The notes: generated from the sequence alone by a model not told the origin. A stretch of 19,492 nucleotides of DNA from Afipia sp. (GCA_020056155.1 JAGVII010000319.1:1-19492); one strand, 5' to 3'. Numbered from the stretch's first letter, positions 9,111-17,091 are shown. A program made the numbers and translations.

Positions 9111-10385
9111 CTACGGCATCAGGCGGATGGCGTCGTTGAAAAAATCCGGGCCGCCGAAATTGCCGGACTTAAGCGCCATCACCGACTCTCCCTTGTCCCA
9201 GCCGACACAACGAAGGACCGGAATGCCAGCGGCGATTTCCGGTCCGACGAGGAACGCCGGGACCCCAAGGCGATCGACCACGGCGCCGGATGTCTCACCG
9301 CCAGCGATAACGAGACGCCGCACACCAGCCGCAACAAGTCCTTCGCTGATCGCAGCCATCGTCTGCTCGATGGCATGTCCGGCGGCATCGCGCCCGTGTT
9401 TAGCCTGAAGTGCGGAAACCTGATCGGGCGAGGAACTGCTGGCTATCAGGACCGGTGCTGCCCCCATATTCGCACGGGCCCATTCAATCGCGCGTTCCGC
9501 TTCCGCTTGGCCCGTCAGGATCTTTTCCGGATCGAGACGCAGCACCGGCATCGATTTTCCTGCCTGCGCGATCTGCGCCAGCGTCGCCTGCGAGCAGCTT
9601 CCGGCGATGCACGCCACTGGACCGCCAATCGCCTTCTGATCCGCGCCGGATGACGCTGGCTTGACCTTGCCCGATGCGACAAGTCCTCGTGCGAGCCCCA
9701 GTCCCATTCCCGAAGCGCCGACCGACAGCCGATGATCGAGGGCAACCTGACCGATGACCTCAAGTTCGGGATCGAATACCGCATCGATGACGGCAGCACC
9801 GATCCCCTGCTTTGCCAACTCGGCGAGGCGCGCACGGATCGCGTCGGACCCTTTCGCGACAGTCGCGAAATCGGCAAGACCGATCTTGGACTTGCTCTGC
9901 CGCGCCAACACACGCACCAGATTTGAATCGAGCATCGGATTGAGCGGATGATCCTTTAGCGGACTTTCGTTGAGCGGGACGCTGCCGACAAACAGATTGC
10001 CCTGATACACGGTGCGCCCTGTACCAGGAAACGCCGGCGTCACAAGCACGATATCGTCACCGGAGTCCACGCGCAGTGCATCCATCACCGGGCCGATGTT
10101 TCCGGCGTCCGTGGAATCGAATGTCGAACATATCTTGAACAGCACATGGGGCGCTCCACGCCCACGCAGCCATTTGTCGGCCTCGCGCGATCGTGCAACT
10201 GCCTGAGGCGCCTCAATTGAACGGCTCTTGAGCGAGACCACGACGGCATCGACATCAGGCAGCGCCAACTCGTTGGTTGGGACGCCAATAGTCTGCACAG
10301 TGCGCAAACCGCAACGGGTCAGCATGTTGGCGAGATCGGAGGCGCCGGTATAGTCGTCGGCAATGCAGCCCAGCGCCAGCGTCAC
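9111..10385 (-). CDS. otnK: 3-oxo-tetronate kinase (DUF1537 / four-carbon acid sugar kinase)
   Basis: 424 residues, normal for the family. It phosphorylates 3-oxo-tetronate at O4 with ATP, making the substrate of OtnC. The N-terminal substrate-binding domain starts with LALGCIADDYTGASDLANML (the DDYTGA motif is at residues 9-14). The C-terminal nucleotide-binding domain carries GGETSGAVVDRLGV (from about 362). The GTG at 10385 is chosen as start because it overlaps the otnI stop as GTGA and opens directly into the conserved N-terminus. The frame is open 27 codons further upstream but inside otnI. It is the third gene of ltnD-otnI-otnK. D-threonate or erythronate kinases belong to the same family, but the flanking genes fit the 3-oxo-tetronate route. 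Confidence 0.9.
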   Translation of the reverse strand: MTLALGCIADDYTGASDLANMLTRCGLRTVQTIGVPTNELALPDVDAVVVSLKSRSIEAPQAVARSREADKWLRGRGAPHVLFKICSTFDSTDAGNIGPVMDALRVDSGDDIVLVTPAFPGTGRTVYQGNLFVGSVPLNESPLKDHPLNPMLDSNLVRVLARQSKSKIGLADFATVAKGSDAIRARLAELAKQGIGAAVIDAVFDPELEVIGQVALDHRLSVGASGMGLGLARGLVASGKVKPASSGADQKAIGGPVACIAGSCSQATLAQIAQAGKSMPVLRLDPEKILTGQAEAERAIEWARANMGAAPVLIASSSSPDQVSALQAKHGRDAAGHAIEQTMAAISEGLVAAGVRRLVIAGGETSGAVVDRLGVPAFLVGPEIAAGIPVLRCVGWDKGESVMALKSGNFGGPDFFNDAIRLMP

Positions 10386-11173
10386 GCGCGCGCTCCGGTT
10401 TTCATGGCATACGGCGCAAACCAGCCGAGGCCGTCGGCCGTATTTCCCTTCGGTCGATACTCGCAACCAACAAAGCCCTCGTAGCCGAGCCGGTCCAGTT
10501 CATCGAACAGAAACGGGTAATTCAATTCCTCATTCGCCGGTTCGTTTCGAGAGGGCACGCTGGCGATCTGAATATGTCCAATCATCGGCATCATCTTGCG
10601 CAGCGCCATGGTCACGTCGCCATGGACAATCTGCCGGTGATAAATATCGAACTGCAGTTTCAGATTCGCGATTTTGAGGTCGCTGATAAGGCCAGTCGCG
10701 AAGTCGAAGTCGTTGAGAAAATACCCGGGCACATCGCGTGGATTGATCGGCTCCAGCATCAGATCGATGTTTTCCTTGGCCAAGGCCTCAGCAGTCCACG
10801 CTACCGACCGGCGAAATGAATCAACGGCCTTCGGATCGAGACGGTCGGCGATGCCCGCCATCAGGTGCAGTCGCTTGACGCCCGTCGCCTTGGCATAAGG
10901 CAACGCTTGTTGAACGCTGTTCTGCACATCCGCAAATCGATCCGGCAACGCCGCAAACCCGCGCTCACCCTTGTTCCAGTCACCGGGAAACAGGTTGAAC
11001 AACGCCTGCGTCAGACCGTTTCCGTGGAGTCTTTTGCCAACATCATCGGGCGTATGCTCGTAGGGAAACAGAAACTCCACCGCGGTGAACCCTGCCTTCG
11101 CCGCCGCCTCGAAACGATCGAGAAACGGTACTTCGTTGAACATCATGCTGAGATTGGCGGCGAAGCGAGGCAT
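10382..11173 (-). CDS. otnI: 2-oxo-tetronate isomerase (hydroxypyruvate isomerase family)
   Basis: 263 residues, a TIM-barrel sugar isomerase of the Hyi type. It interconverts 2-oxo- and 3-oxo-tetronate. Likely metal and acid-base residues are Glu141 (LMLEPIN), Asp176 (LQFDIYH), Gln202 (GHIQIAS) and Glu238 (GCEYRPKG). The start is ATG at 11173 with GGAAACG upstream, 36 nt after ltnD. The stop overlaps the otnK start by the GTGA arrangement. On its own it could be called hydroxypyruvate isomerase; the surrounding ltnD, otnK and otnC make the tetronate role more probable. Confidence 0.88.
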   Translation of the reverse strand: MPRFAANLSMMFNEVPFLDRFEAAAKAGFTAVEFLFPYEHTPDDVGKRLHGNGLTQALFNLFPGDWNKGERGFAALPDRFADVQNSVQQALPYAKATGVKRLHLMAGIADRLDPKAVDSFRRSVAWTAEALAKENIDLMLEPINPRDVPGYFLNDFDFATGLISDLKIANLKLQFDIYHRQIVHGDVTMALRKMMPMIGHIQIASVPSRNEPANEELNYPFLFDELDRLGYEGFVGCEYRPKGNTADGLGWFAPYAMKTGARA

Positions 11174-11209
11174 CAGACGTTTCCATTTTCTTGATTATGA
11201 TAAGACTGC

Positions 11210-12115
11210 CTATTCACCGGGCAATTTCGTTCCGGTCACGCGCGCGTACATGCGCGCAACCGATGCATCGTCATCGCGTCCCATGCCCGCAGCGGACGTC
11301 ATCAGAAACATCTGCAACGCAGCCGCCGAAACCGGAACAGGAAACTTCGCCGTTCGCGCCATATCCTGAATGATGCCAAGATCCTTGACGAAGATATCAA
11401 CCGCGCTGCGGGGCGTGTAGTCACCGTCCAGCACATGCGGGATCCGGTTCTCGAACATCCACGAGTTACCAGCGGAAGCCGTGATCACCTCATAAACCTT
11501 GGCGATATCGAGTCCCTGTTTGGCTGCGAAAGCAATCGCTTCGCTGGCGGCGGCAATATGCACACCCGCCAGGAGTTGATTGATCATCTTGAACGCCGCG
11601 CCCTGCCCCGGCTGATCGCCCAATTCGTAGAGTTTCGCAGACATCGCATCCAGCGCAGGCCTTGCCTTGGCGAATGCCGCCTGGCTGCCCGAGGCGAGAA
11701 TGGTCAGTTCGCCCTGTGCAGCGCGTTGGGCGCCTCCGCTGATCGGCGCATCGAGATAATGCCTGCCGCTCGCTTCAAGCTGCCGGGCCAGCCGCCGGGC
11801 GACATCCGGATCCATGGTGGCGGAGGATATGAACACCGCGCCTTTCGGCAGTGTTTCGGCCGCACCCTGAGCGCCGAATAGAATGGCTTCCGTCTGCGCT
11901 GCGTTTACCACAACGCTGACCACAGCATCGGCGTCCTTCGCCGCTTCCGCTGGCGACGCAGCGCTCCGGCCGCCCTCCGTGACAAACCGCGCGGTGACAT
12001 CAGGTGCGACATCGCAACCTGTGACATCGAAGCCGGCACGTTTGAGCGACAACGCCATGCCGAAACCCATCGACCCGAGACCGATGACCCCGACGCGGCC
12101 CACCTTGACGGACAT
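11210..12115 (-). CDS. ltnD: L-threonate dehydrogenase (beta-hydroxyacid dehydrogenase family)
   Basis: 301 residues. It oxidises L-threonate to 2-oxo-tetronate with NAD. The Rossmann fingerprint GLGSMG (12-17), the substrate motif DAPISGG (122-128) and catalytic Lys176 in KMINQLL are visible. These place it in the 3-hydroxyisobutyrate dehydrogenase superfamily, like characterised LtnD and unlike DenD (D-erythronate), which is of another fold. L-threonate is therefore the better substrate guess. The ATG at 12115 is preceded by GGGGAA. The frame is open 54 codons further upstream, but that would run across the divergent promoter region and into otnC. It is the first gene of the minus-strand tetronate operon. 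Confidence 0.87.
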   Translation of the reverse strand: MSVKVGRVGVIGLGSMGFGMALSLKRAGFDVTGCDVAPDVTARFVTEGGRSAASPAEAAKDADAVVSVVVNAAQTEAILFGAQGAAETLPKGAVFISSATMDPDVARRLARQLEASGRHYLDAPISGGAQRAAQGELTILASGSQAAFAKARPALDAMSAKLYELGDQPGQGAAFKMINQLLAGVHIAAASEAIAFAAKQGLDIAKVYEVITASAGNSWMFENRIPHVLDGDYTPRSAVDIFVKDLGIIQDMARTAKFPVPVSAAALQMFLMTSAAGMGRDDDASVARMYARVTGTKLPGE

Positions 12116-12250
12116 GTTTCCCCATTTTGTTGCTTGCTCGTACTTTGGCGTCGAGCGGTTAGAGATTTGGTAGCATGACTGGTCGCGCGTCCAAAATGCC
12201 ATTTGAGCCTCGCCCGGAACCGTGGGAAAACGCGACCGGAAAGGCGCCCC
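12116..12250. promoter_or_regulatory. Divergent promoter region ltnD / otnC
   Basis: These 135 bp separate the oppositely oriented tetronate genes and must hold both promoters. I see no convincing -35/-10 pair or -24/-12 element. The best dyad is CAAAATGCCATTTG (12192-12205), where 5 of 7 positions pair, a weak operator candidate. No regulator gene for the pathway lies in the window. Confidence 0.5.
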
Positions 12251-12901
12251 ATGACGGAAACACGGCTTCGCGATCAAATCTGCCAGTTCGGCCGCTCGCT
12301 GTTCGAACGAGGCCTGACCCCCGGGTCTTCGGGGAATATCAGCGTCCGCCTCGATGACGGCGGCTGGCTGGTGACGCCGACCAATGCATCACTTGGCTGT
12401 CTCGACCCTGCGCGGCTCTCACGGCTCAACGGATCCGGGCACGTGCTGTCAGGGGATGCGCCGACCAAGGAGATCCCACTGCATGCTGCGCTTTATGAAA
12501 CCAGACGCGGCGCGAGGGCTGTTGTGCACCTGCACTGCGCGCATTGTGTCGCCGTATCCATGCTTCCTGAGATCGACCCGAAAGCAGCGCTGCCACCGCT
12601 GACGCCCTATTACATGATGCGTTGTGGTGCCACGGCATTATTGCCCTACTACCGTCCGGGAGATGCGGCGGTGGCTGATGCGATCCGCGGGCTCGCCGGA
12701 AATTACTCGTGCGTGCTGCTGTCAAATCATGGTCCGGTGGTTTCCGGCGATACGCTCGAAGCTGCGGTCTTCGCGATGGAAGAGCTGGAAGAAACAGCAA
12801 AGCTCTACCTGATGACCCGTGGCATGAAGCCGCGTACGCTTACGCCAGAGCAAGTTACCGATCTTGCCGTAACCTTTGGAAATCCAGGTCCGACGCCATG
12901 A
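12251..12901 (+). CDS. otnC: 3-oxo-tetronate 4-phosphate decarboxylase (class II aldolase family)
   Basis: 216 residues. It decarboxylates 3-oxo-tetronate 4-phosphate to dihydroxyacetone phosphate and CO2, the last step of L-threonate catabolism. Class II aldolase/adducin features are visible: SSGNISVR (27-33), Glu74 as likely acid/base (TKEIPLH), and the metal-binding histidines His93, His95 (VVHLH) and His160 (SNHGPV). The ATG at 12251 follows GGAAAGG. It is divergent from ltnD, otnI and otnK, so the four pathway enzymes are complete but split over two transcripts. The stop overlaps the start of a 22-codon ORF as ATGA. It could be confused with fuculose- or ribulose-phosphate aldolases, but the context favours OtnC. 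Confidence 0.88.
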   Translation: MTETRLRDQICQFGRSLFERGLTPGSSGNISVRLDDGGWLVTPTNASLGCLDPARLSRLNGSGHVLSGDAPTKEIPLHAALYETRRGARAVVHLHCAHCVAVSMLPEIDPKAALPPLTPYYMMRCGATALLPYYRPGDAAVADAIRGLAGNYSCVLLSNHGPVVSGDTLEAAVFAMEELEETAKLYLMTRGMKPRTLTPEQVTDLAVTFGNPGPTP

Positions 12902-12966
12902 CTGTCACTATCACTACCTATCCCAATCCCGCCTGCGGCGAGATCGTCAGCATCAGACAGACGTAA
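12898..12966 (+). CDS. 22-residue ORF coupled to otnC (possible arsenate-reductase-like remnant)
   Basis: ATG at 12898 overlaps the otnC stop (ATGA) and the frame closes with TAA at 12966. The peptide starts MTVTITTYPNPACG and ends IVSIRQT. The MTVTI...NPACG pattern resembles the N-terminus of ArsC-family arsenate reductases (HNPxCG). It may be a truncated gene end left by a deletion, or chance. There is no obvious continuation downstream in any frame and no clear ribosome binding site of its own. Function unknown. Confidence 0.25.
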   Translation: MTVTITTYPNPACGEIVSIRQT

Positions 12967-13023
12967 CTTCCTCGGCATGCGTCGCTCATTCGGCCGACTT
13001 TAGGCCTCGTGGATCAAGAACGC

Positions 13024-13097
13024 GGCGGCAGCAGCGATCCGCTTCTATCCATCACAAATCACAATCGCGCGATACGATCCCGCAATGCTGCGCCGCC
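13024..13097. repeat. Long-range imperfect inverted repeat upstream of the PQQ dehydrogenase
   Basis: GGCGGC-A-GCAGC (13024-13035) and GCTGCGCCGCC (13087-13097) are complementary over 11 bp with one bulged A and a 51-nt loop. They lie in the 231-bp gap (12967-13197) before the dehydrogenase, which otherwise shows no confident promoter. In a GC-rich genome this could be chance. Confidence 0.3.
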
Positions 13098-13197
13098 AGA
13101 ATATTTTCTGGGAGGGGCCGCCTTGCACCAACGCGATGCTGCGATAGGCTCTCGCCCCGTAAAACGCCAAAAATCAGACCCCACCGGGAGGATAATC

Positions 13198-14475
13198 ATG
13201 TTTTACGCTGCAAGAAATCATGCCCTGACTTCAGTTGCTGCCGCTGCGTTTGTTTGCGCATCGGCGATTTCTGCCTCCGCCCAGACGCCGAACAATAATC
13301 TCGAGAAGCTCGGCAACTTCCAGAAGACTGGCGTCACTGAAATTCCGACCGTGCCGCAAACCGGCCGCAAGGTCGAGGCGATCAAAGCCAATCTTGCCAA
13401 GATCAAACTGCCTTCCGGCTTCAAGATCAGTCTATATGCGCTTGTACCCGATGCACGGCATATTGCAGTTGGGCCGCAGGGCGTCGTGACGTTTGTGGGA
13501 ACCCGCAAGAGTAAGGTCTACGCCGTCACCGATCGCGGCAAAGCCGGTGTCGCTGAGGAAGTCAAAGAATTTGCACCGTCGGTCAGCTTCACCATTCCGA
13601 ATGGCGTCTGCTTCTCCAAGGACGGATTCCTTTTCGTCGCTGAACAGAACCGCATCCTCAATTTCCCTGCCGCTGAATTCTTCTATGAAAGTCCGGACAT
13701 CGCCGTTGCCGTTGTCGTTCCTCAGGGTGAACTGATCCCGAAGGAAGATGAGAGCTTCAACCACACTGCGCGCGTCTGCCGTGTGGGTGCGGATAACAAA
13801 ATCTATGTGTCGCTCGGACAGCCCTTCAACGTGCCGGCGAAAAGCAAACTCGACGGCTTCAACAAAAATGGCATCGGCGGCATCATTCGGGTCGACCAGG
13901 ACGGCAAGAACAAAGAGGTTTACGCCCAAGGCGTCCGAAATTCGGTCGGCATGGATTTCAACCCAAAGAACAATCAACTCTGGTTCACTGACAATCAGGT
14001 CGATGGTATGGGGGACAACACCCCGCCGGGTGAGTTGAACCGTGCCACGCAGATCGGACAGAACTTCGGATTTCCCTATTTCGGCGGCGGTAAGGTACGA
14101 ACCGTCGAATACAAGGCAGATACCCCACCAGCCAACGTGGTCTATCCCGAAATCGAGATGGATGCTCATGCGGCCGATCTCGGCATGACATTCTATAACG
14201 GCAAGTCTTTCCCGGCCAAATATCGCGGCGGCATCTTCTCGGCTCAGCATGGATCGTGGAATCGTACAGAACCCGTCGGCGCGCGGGTGATGTTTACCTC
14301 TCTCAAGGCCGACGGCAGCGCCGACAAGACGGAGGTCTTTGCATCCGGATGGTTGACGCCGGATGGCGAGTACACGGGAAGGCCGGTCGACGTCGCCACG
14401 TTGCGAGACGGTTCATTGCTCGTGTCCGACGATCTGGCTGGCGCGCTGTACCGGATCACCTACGACAACAAGTAG
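13198..14475 (+). CDS. Secreted PQQ-dependent sugar dehydrogenase, sorbosone dehydrogenase-like
   Basis: 425 residues with a Sec signal peptide (about 1-29, ending SAISASAQ), so it should be periplasmic. The mature part is a glucose/sorbosone dehydrogenase-type beta-propeller: FNHTARVCRVGADNKIYVS (from 187), GVRNSVGMDF (245-254), LWFTDNQ (261-267), GQNFGFPYFGGG (287-298) and SAQHGSWNR (348-356) are the conserved stretches. These quinoproteins oxidise aldoses or aldehydes to lactones or acids and pass electrons to a cytochrome c. The start is ATG at 13198 with GGGAGG 7 nt upstream and fits the signal peptide; the frame is open further upstream without family resemblance. A cytochrome c gene follows, and the PQQ biosynthesis operon lies opposite. 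Substrate is not determined; L-sorbosone is only the family name. Confidence 0.85.
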   Translation: MFYAARNHALTSVAAAAFVCASAISASAQTPNNNLEKLGNFQKTGVTEIPTVPQTGRKVEAIKANLAKIKLPSGFKISLYALVPDARHIAVGPQGVVTFVGTRKSKVYAVTDRGKAGVAEEVKEFAPSVSFTIPNGVCFSKDGFLFVAEQNRILNFPAAEFFYESPDIAVAVVVPQGELIPKEDESFNHTARVCRVGADNKIYVSLGQPFNVPAKSKLDGFNKNGIGGIIRVDQDGKNKEVYAQGVRNSVGMDFNPKNNQLWFTDNQVDGMGDNTPPGELNRATQIGQNFGFPYFGGGKVRTVEYKADTPPANVVYPEIEMDAHAADLGMTFYNGKSFPAKYRGGIFSAQHGSWNRTEPVGARVMFTSLKADGSADKTEVFASGWLTPDGEYTGRPVDVATLRDGSLLVSDDLAGALYRITYDNK

Positions 14476-14494
14476 GTACTGGCCGAAACACAGA

Positions 14495-14532
14495 ATCCGC
14501 CGCGCGATAGCTCATGCCTGATCGCGGCGGAT
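14495..14532 (+). other. Strong intercistronic hairpin between dehydrogenase and cytochrome c
   Basis: ATCCGCCGC (14495-14503) pairs perfectly with GCGGCGGAT (14524-14532). The stem continues by three pairs (GAT/ATC) across a two-base bulge, and the loop is about 12 nt. No T-run follows, so it is not a classical intrinsic terminator. It may set the relative mRNA levels of the two genes by stabilising or partly terminating the upstream message. Confidence 0.6.
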
Positions 14533-14567
14533 CGTTACAAAGTCGCGTGCAAAAGGATGGAAGAAGA

Positions 14568-14900
14568 ATGATCGCGCGTGTGCTTATCCTTTTCTCCATG
14601 CTCGGCCTTCTGACTGCAGCGATTGGCTCTGCCCATGCCGCTGATGCCAAGGCGGGACGCAAAAAAGCGCAAATGTGCGCTGCCTGTCACGGCATCGACG
14701 GCCTTTCCAAAATGCCGATGGCGCCCAATATTGCCGGTTCGCCTGCGATGTATCTGGAAAAGCAAATGAAGTCCTTCCGCTCCGAGGAGCGCAAGGATGA
14801 GACCATGAATGTGGTGGCGAAACCGCTGTCCGATGCGGACATCGCCGACCTCGCCGCGTGGTACTCGGGGCTGACGGTGGATGTCACGCTGCCACACTGA
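14568..14900 (+). CDS. Small secreted class I cytochrome c (c553-like)
   Basis: 110 residues. A signal peptide (about 1-25, cleavage near SAHA-AD) precedes a single heme motif CAACH (37-41). The axial methionine is probably Met80 in DETMNVVAKPLSDADIADLAAWYS, a standard class I cytochrome c ending. It is expected in the periplasm carrying one covalent heme. It lies 92 nt after the PQQ dehydrogenase, so it is the likely electron acceptor of that enzyme. The ATG at 14568 follows GGAAGAAG and fits the signal peptide; an in-frame start 18 codons upstream does not. It is convergent with the pqq operon, whose last stop is 12 nt away. Confidence 0.9.
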   Translation: MIARVLILFSMLGLLTAAIGSAHAADAKAGRKKAQMCAACHGIDGLSKMPMAPNIAGSPAMYLEKQMKSFRSEERKDETMNVVAKPLSDADIADLAAWYSGLTVDVTLPH

Positions 14901-14912
14901 ATTTACGTCGCG

Positions 14913-15899
14913 TTAGGCAATGCGCGACAGCCCGTCGATGGCTTCGATAACAGCATCTCTCACGCCGGGATCGTACAGCGAATGGCCTGCGGTCTCGACC
15001 ATTCGCAAGGTGGCGTCCGGCCATGCCTTCAGCAACGCATGTGCGGTCGAAGGCGGACAAAGCAGATCGTACCGCCCCTGAACGATCGCACCGGGAATTC
15101 CTTTCAGCCGTCCGGCATTCTCCAAGAGTTGTCCGGGCCTCAGGAAACAATTATTCTGAAAGTAATGAGCTTCCATGAACGGTGTCGATGGAAGCCCGCG
15201 CGCAACTTTGTTGAAAGCGGCAAGATCAAGCCGGCTTTTTGAAGGTTTATGATCGGACAGGATTCGCTCGGTGTCGTGCCAGGCGCGGGATGCTGGCCCA
15301 TGGACCGCAGGGTCGGGATCGAGAATACGCCGCCAATAAGCCTGAAGCGGTTGCGCTCGCTCTTCAGGAGGAAGCAGCCCGAGAAAATCATCGTTCAGAT
15401 CGGGATAAAGACGCGGCAGGTTGTTGAGAAATGCGTCTTCCAACTCCATCGACGTCCCGAGGAACGTCGCGCGCAGAACGATCCCGCTGACATGCTGCGG
15501 ATGGGCTTGTGCATAGGCAAGCGCCAGCGTCGCGCCCCACGAGCCGCCGACAACAAGCCATCGTTCGAACCCGAGGCTTCTGCGGATGGCTTCCATGTCT
15601 GCAATCAGATGCGGTAGCGTGTTGGCTTGGCGCGATCCCCTGGGATGGCTCCTGCCCGCGCCGCGTTGATCAAACAGCACTGCGTGAAACCGCTGTGGAT
15701 CGAACAATCGCCGATGATCGGGCTGGCAGCCGCTGCCCGGCCCGCCGTGCAAGTAGACCGCAGGAATGCCGTCCGCACGACCGACCGTCTCGACATAAAT
15801 CTCGTGGCCGTCGCCCACCGCCATGTGCTGTACGGAGAGCGGCGCAAAGCGATCTGCTCGCTTGTCCGATATCCCGATGTCGACTGCGTCAGGCGCCAT
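14913..15899 (-). CDS. pip: Prolyl aminopeptidase (proline iminopeptidase), alpha/beta hydrolase
   Basis: 328 residues, normal for the S33 peptidase family. It releases N-terminal proline from peptides in the cytoplasm. Visible are the oxyanion motif HGGPGSG (51-57), DQRGAGRS (77-84), the nucleophile elbow GGSWG with Ser120, Asp278 (GRYDLLCPP) and His306 (AGHSLYDPG). All catalytic residues are present and there is no signal peptide. Its ATG lies inside pqqE (11-nt overlap) with GAGG about 10 nt upstream, so it is the last gene of the pqq operon and probably translationally coupled. Its place suggests a role in trimming PqqA or recycling its fragments, but that is inference; it could be a general peptidase. 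Confidence 0.9.
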   Translation of the reverse strand: MAPDAVDIGISDKRADRFAPLSVQHMAVGDGHEIYVETVGRADGIPAVYLHGGPGSGCQPDHRRLFDPQRFHAVLFDQRGAGRSHPRGSRQANTLPHLIADMEAIRRSLGFERWLVVGGSWGATLALAYAQAHPQHVSGIVLRATFLGTSMELEDAFLNNLPRLYPDLNDDFLGLLPPEERAQPLQAYWRRILDPDPAVHGPASRAWHDTERILSDHKPSKSRLDLAAFNKVARGLPSTPFMEAHYFQNNCFLRPGQLLENAGRLKGIPGAIVQGRYDLLCPPSTAHALLKAWPDATLRMVETAGHSLYDPGVRDAVIEAIDGLSRIA

Positions 15900-17091
15900 G
15901 TGAATCAGCCTCGAACGTGCCGCCGGCGAAATTGCGATAGATAAAGCGGCTGTTATCGCCCGCCGCCTCGCTCATCGCCGTCTTGAATATCTGCTCGTGA
16001 ACGGGAGAGAGCGCGCAGGCCGGATCGGTGTTGGCCGCATTTCCTGTCAACGCAAAGGCCTGACAACGGCAGCCGCCATAGTCGGCCTCCTTATATGCGC
16101 AGCTTTGACACGGCTCCGGCATCCAGCCGGTTCCGCGGTAGCGGTTGAAGGCTTCCGAGTTCTGCCAGATCCACGAGATTGAATGATCCCGAACAGATTC
16201 GAATTCCAGCCCCGTGATCGTTTCCGCCGCGTGGCAGGGCAGGATCTTGCCCGATGGCGAGATATTGAAGAATTGCCGGCCCCAGCCGCCCATGCATTTC
16301 TTCGGACGCAGCGCATAATAATCCGGCACGACGTAATCGATGGTAAGAATACCCTTAAGCCGCGCCTCTGCTTCCTCGACAATGCGGGAAGTCTCGTCGA
16401 TCTGTCCGATCGTAGGCATAAGCGCCGCGCGATTCCTGAGCGCCCAGCCGTAATACTGGACATTGGCGATTTCCAGCCGGTCGGCATCGAGATCGACCGC
16501 CATCTGGATGATGTCTGCAAGCTGAAACAGGTTCTGTCGATGCATCACCGCGTTCACCGTCAGCGGCAGGCCAAGCTCACGGGCCCAGCCTGCAACCTCG
16601 ATCTTCTTCGCATGGGCACCTTTCAATCCGGCAACGCGGTCGGCAGCGCCCTGCTCGCTGCCCTGAAAGCTGATCTGGACGTGGCACAGACCCGCATCGG
16701 CCAGGGCGGCCAGTCTGTCCTTGCTCAGCAGCACCGCCGAGGTGATGAGGTTTGAATACAATCCGGCATCCGTAGCGTGTTGAACAATCTCAACGAGGTC
16801 TTTGCGCGCCGTGGGCTCCCCGCCGGAAAAATGAATCTGAAGCACACCGATGTCGGCGAGTTCGCTCAGCACGCGCCTCCACTCATCGGTGGAGAGTTCC
16901 GCACTGCCGCGCTCGAGTTCGAGCGGATTCGAGCAGTACGGACATTGCAGCGGACAGCGATGGGTGAGTTCCGCGAGGACCGCCAATGGAATGCCGAAAG
17001 TTTCCGCCTGCGGCTTGCGCGATTCCAGTACCGCTAATCCGTCGGTCGGATCGGCACGAACAGGAGAAGCATCGGTGAGCGTCGGACTCAT
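15889..17091 (-). CDS. pqqE: PqqE, radical SAM enzyme that crosslinks PqqA
   Basis: 400 residues, somewhat longer than usual because of about 30 extra N-terminal residues. It forms the Glu-Tyr carbon-carbon bond in the precursor peptide PqqA. The radical SAM cluster motif THRCPLQCPYC has Cys46, Cys50 and Cys53, and the SAM-binding GGEP is at 90-93. The SPASM region contains Cys266, Cys286, Cys328, Cys331, Cys341, Cys343 and Cys359 for auxiliary iron-sulfur clusters. The start ATG at 17091 overlaps the pqqD stop (ATGA). Physical partners are PqqD and PqqA. Confidence 0.97.
   Translation of the reverse strand: MSPTLTDASPVRADPTDGLAVLESRKPQAETFGIPLAVLAELTHRCPLQCPYCSNPLELERGSAELSTDEWRRVLSELADIGVLQIHFSGGEPTARKDLVEIVQHATDAGLYSNLITSAVLLSKDRLAALADAGLCHVQISFQGSEQGAADRVAGLKGAHAKKIEVAGWARELGLPLTVNAVMHRQNLFQLADIIQMAVDLDADRLEIANVQYYGWALRNRAALMPTIGQIDETSRIVEEAEARLKGILTIDYVVPDYYALRPKKCMGGWGRQFFNISPSGKILPCHAAETITGLEFESVRDHSISWIWQNSEAFNRYRGTGWMPEPCQSCAYKEADYGGCRCQAFALTGNAANTDPACALSPVHEQIFKTAMSEAAGDNSRFIYRNFAGGTFEADSHGA

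Noticed and set aside
10386..10466. Upstream extension of otnK by 27 codons
   Set aside because: It would overlap otnI by 85 bp; the GTG at 10385 overlaps the otnI stop and leads straight into the conserved ADDYTG region.
12116..12277. Upstream extension of ltnD by 54 codons
   Set aside because: It would run across the divergent promoter region into otnC, and the residues do not match the family; the Rossmann motif follows directly after the ATG at 12115.
13009..13197. Upstream extension of the PQQ dehydrogenase by 63 codons
   Set aside because: It would bury the signal peptide inside the protein; GGGAGG precedes the ATG at 13198.
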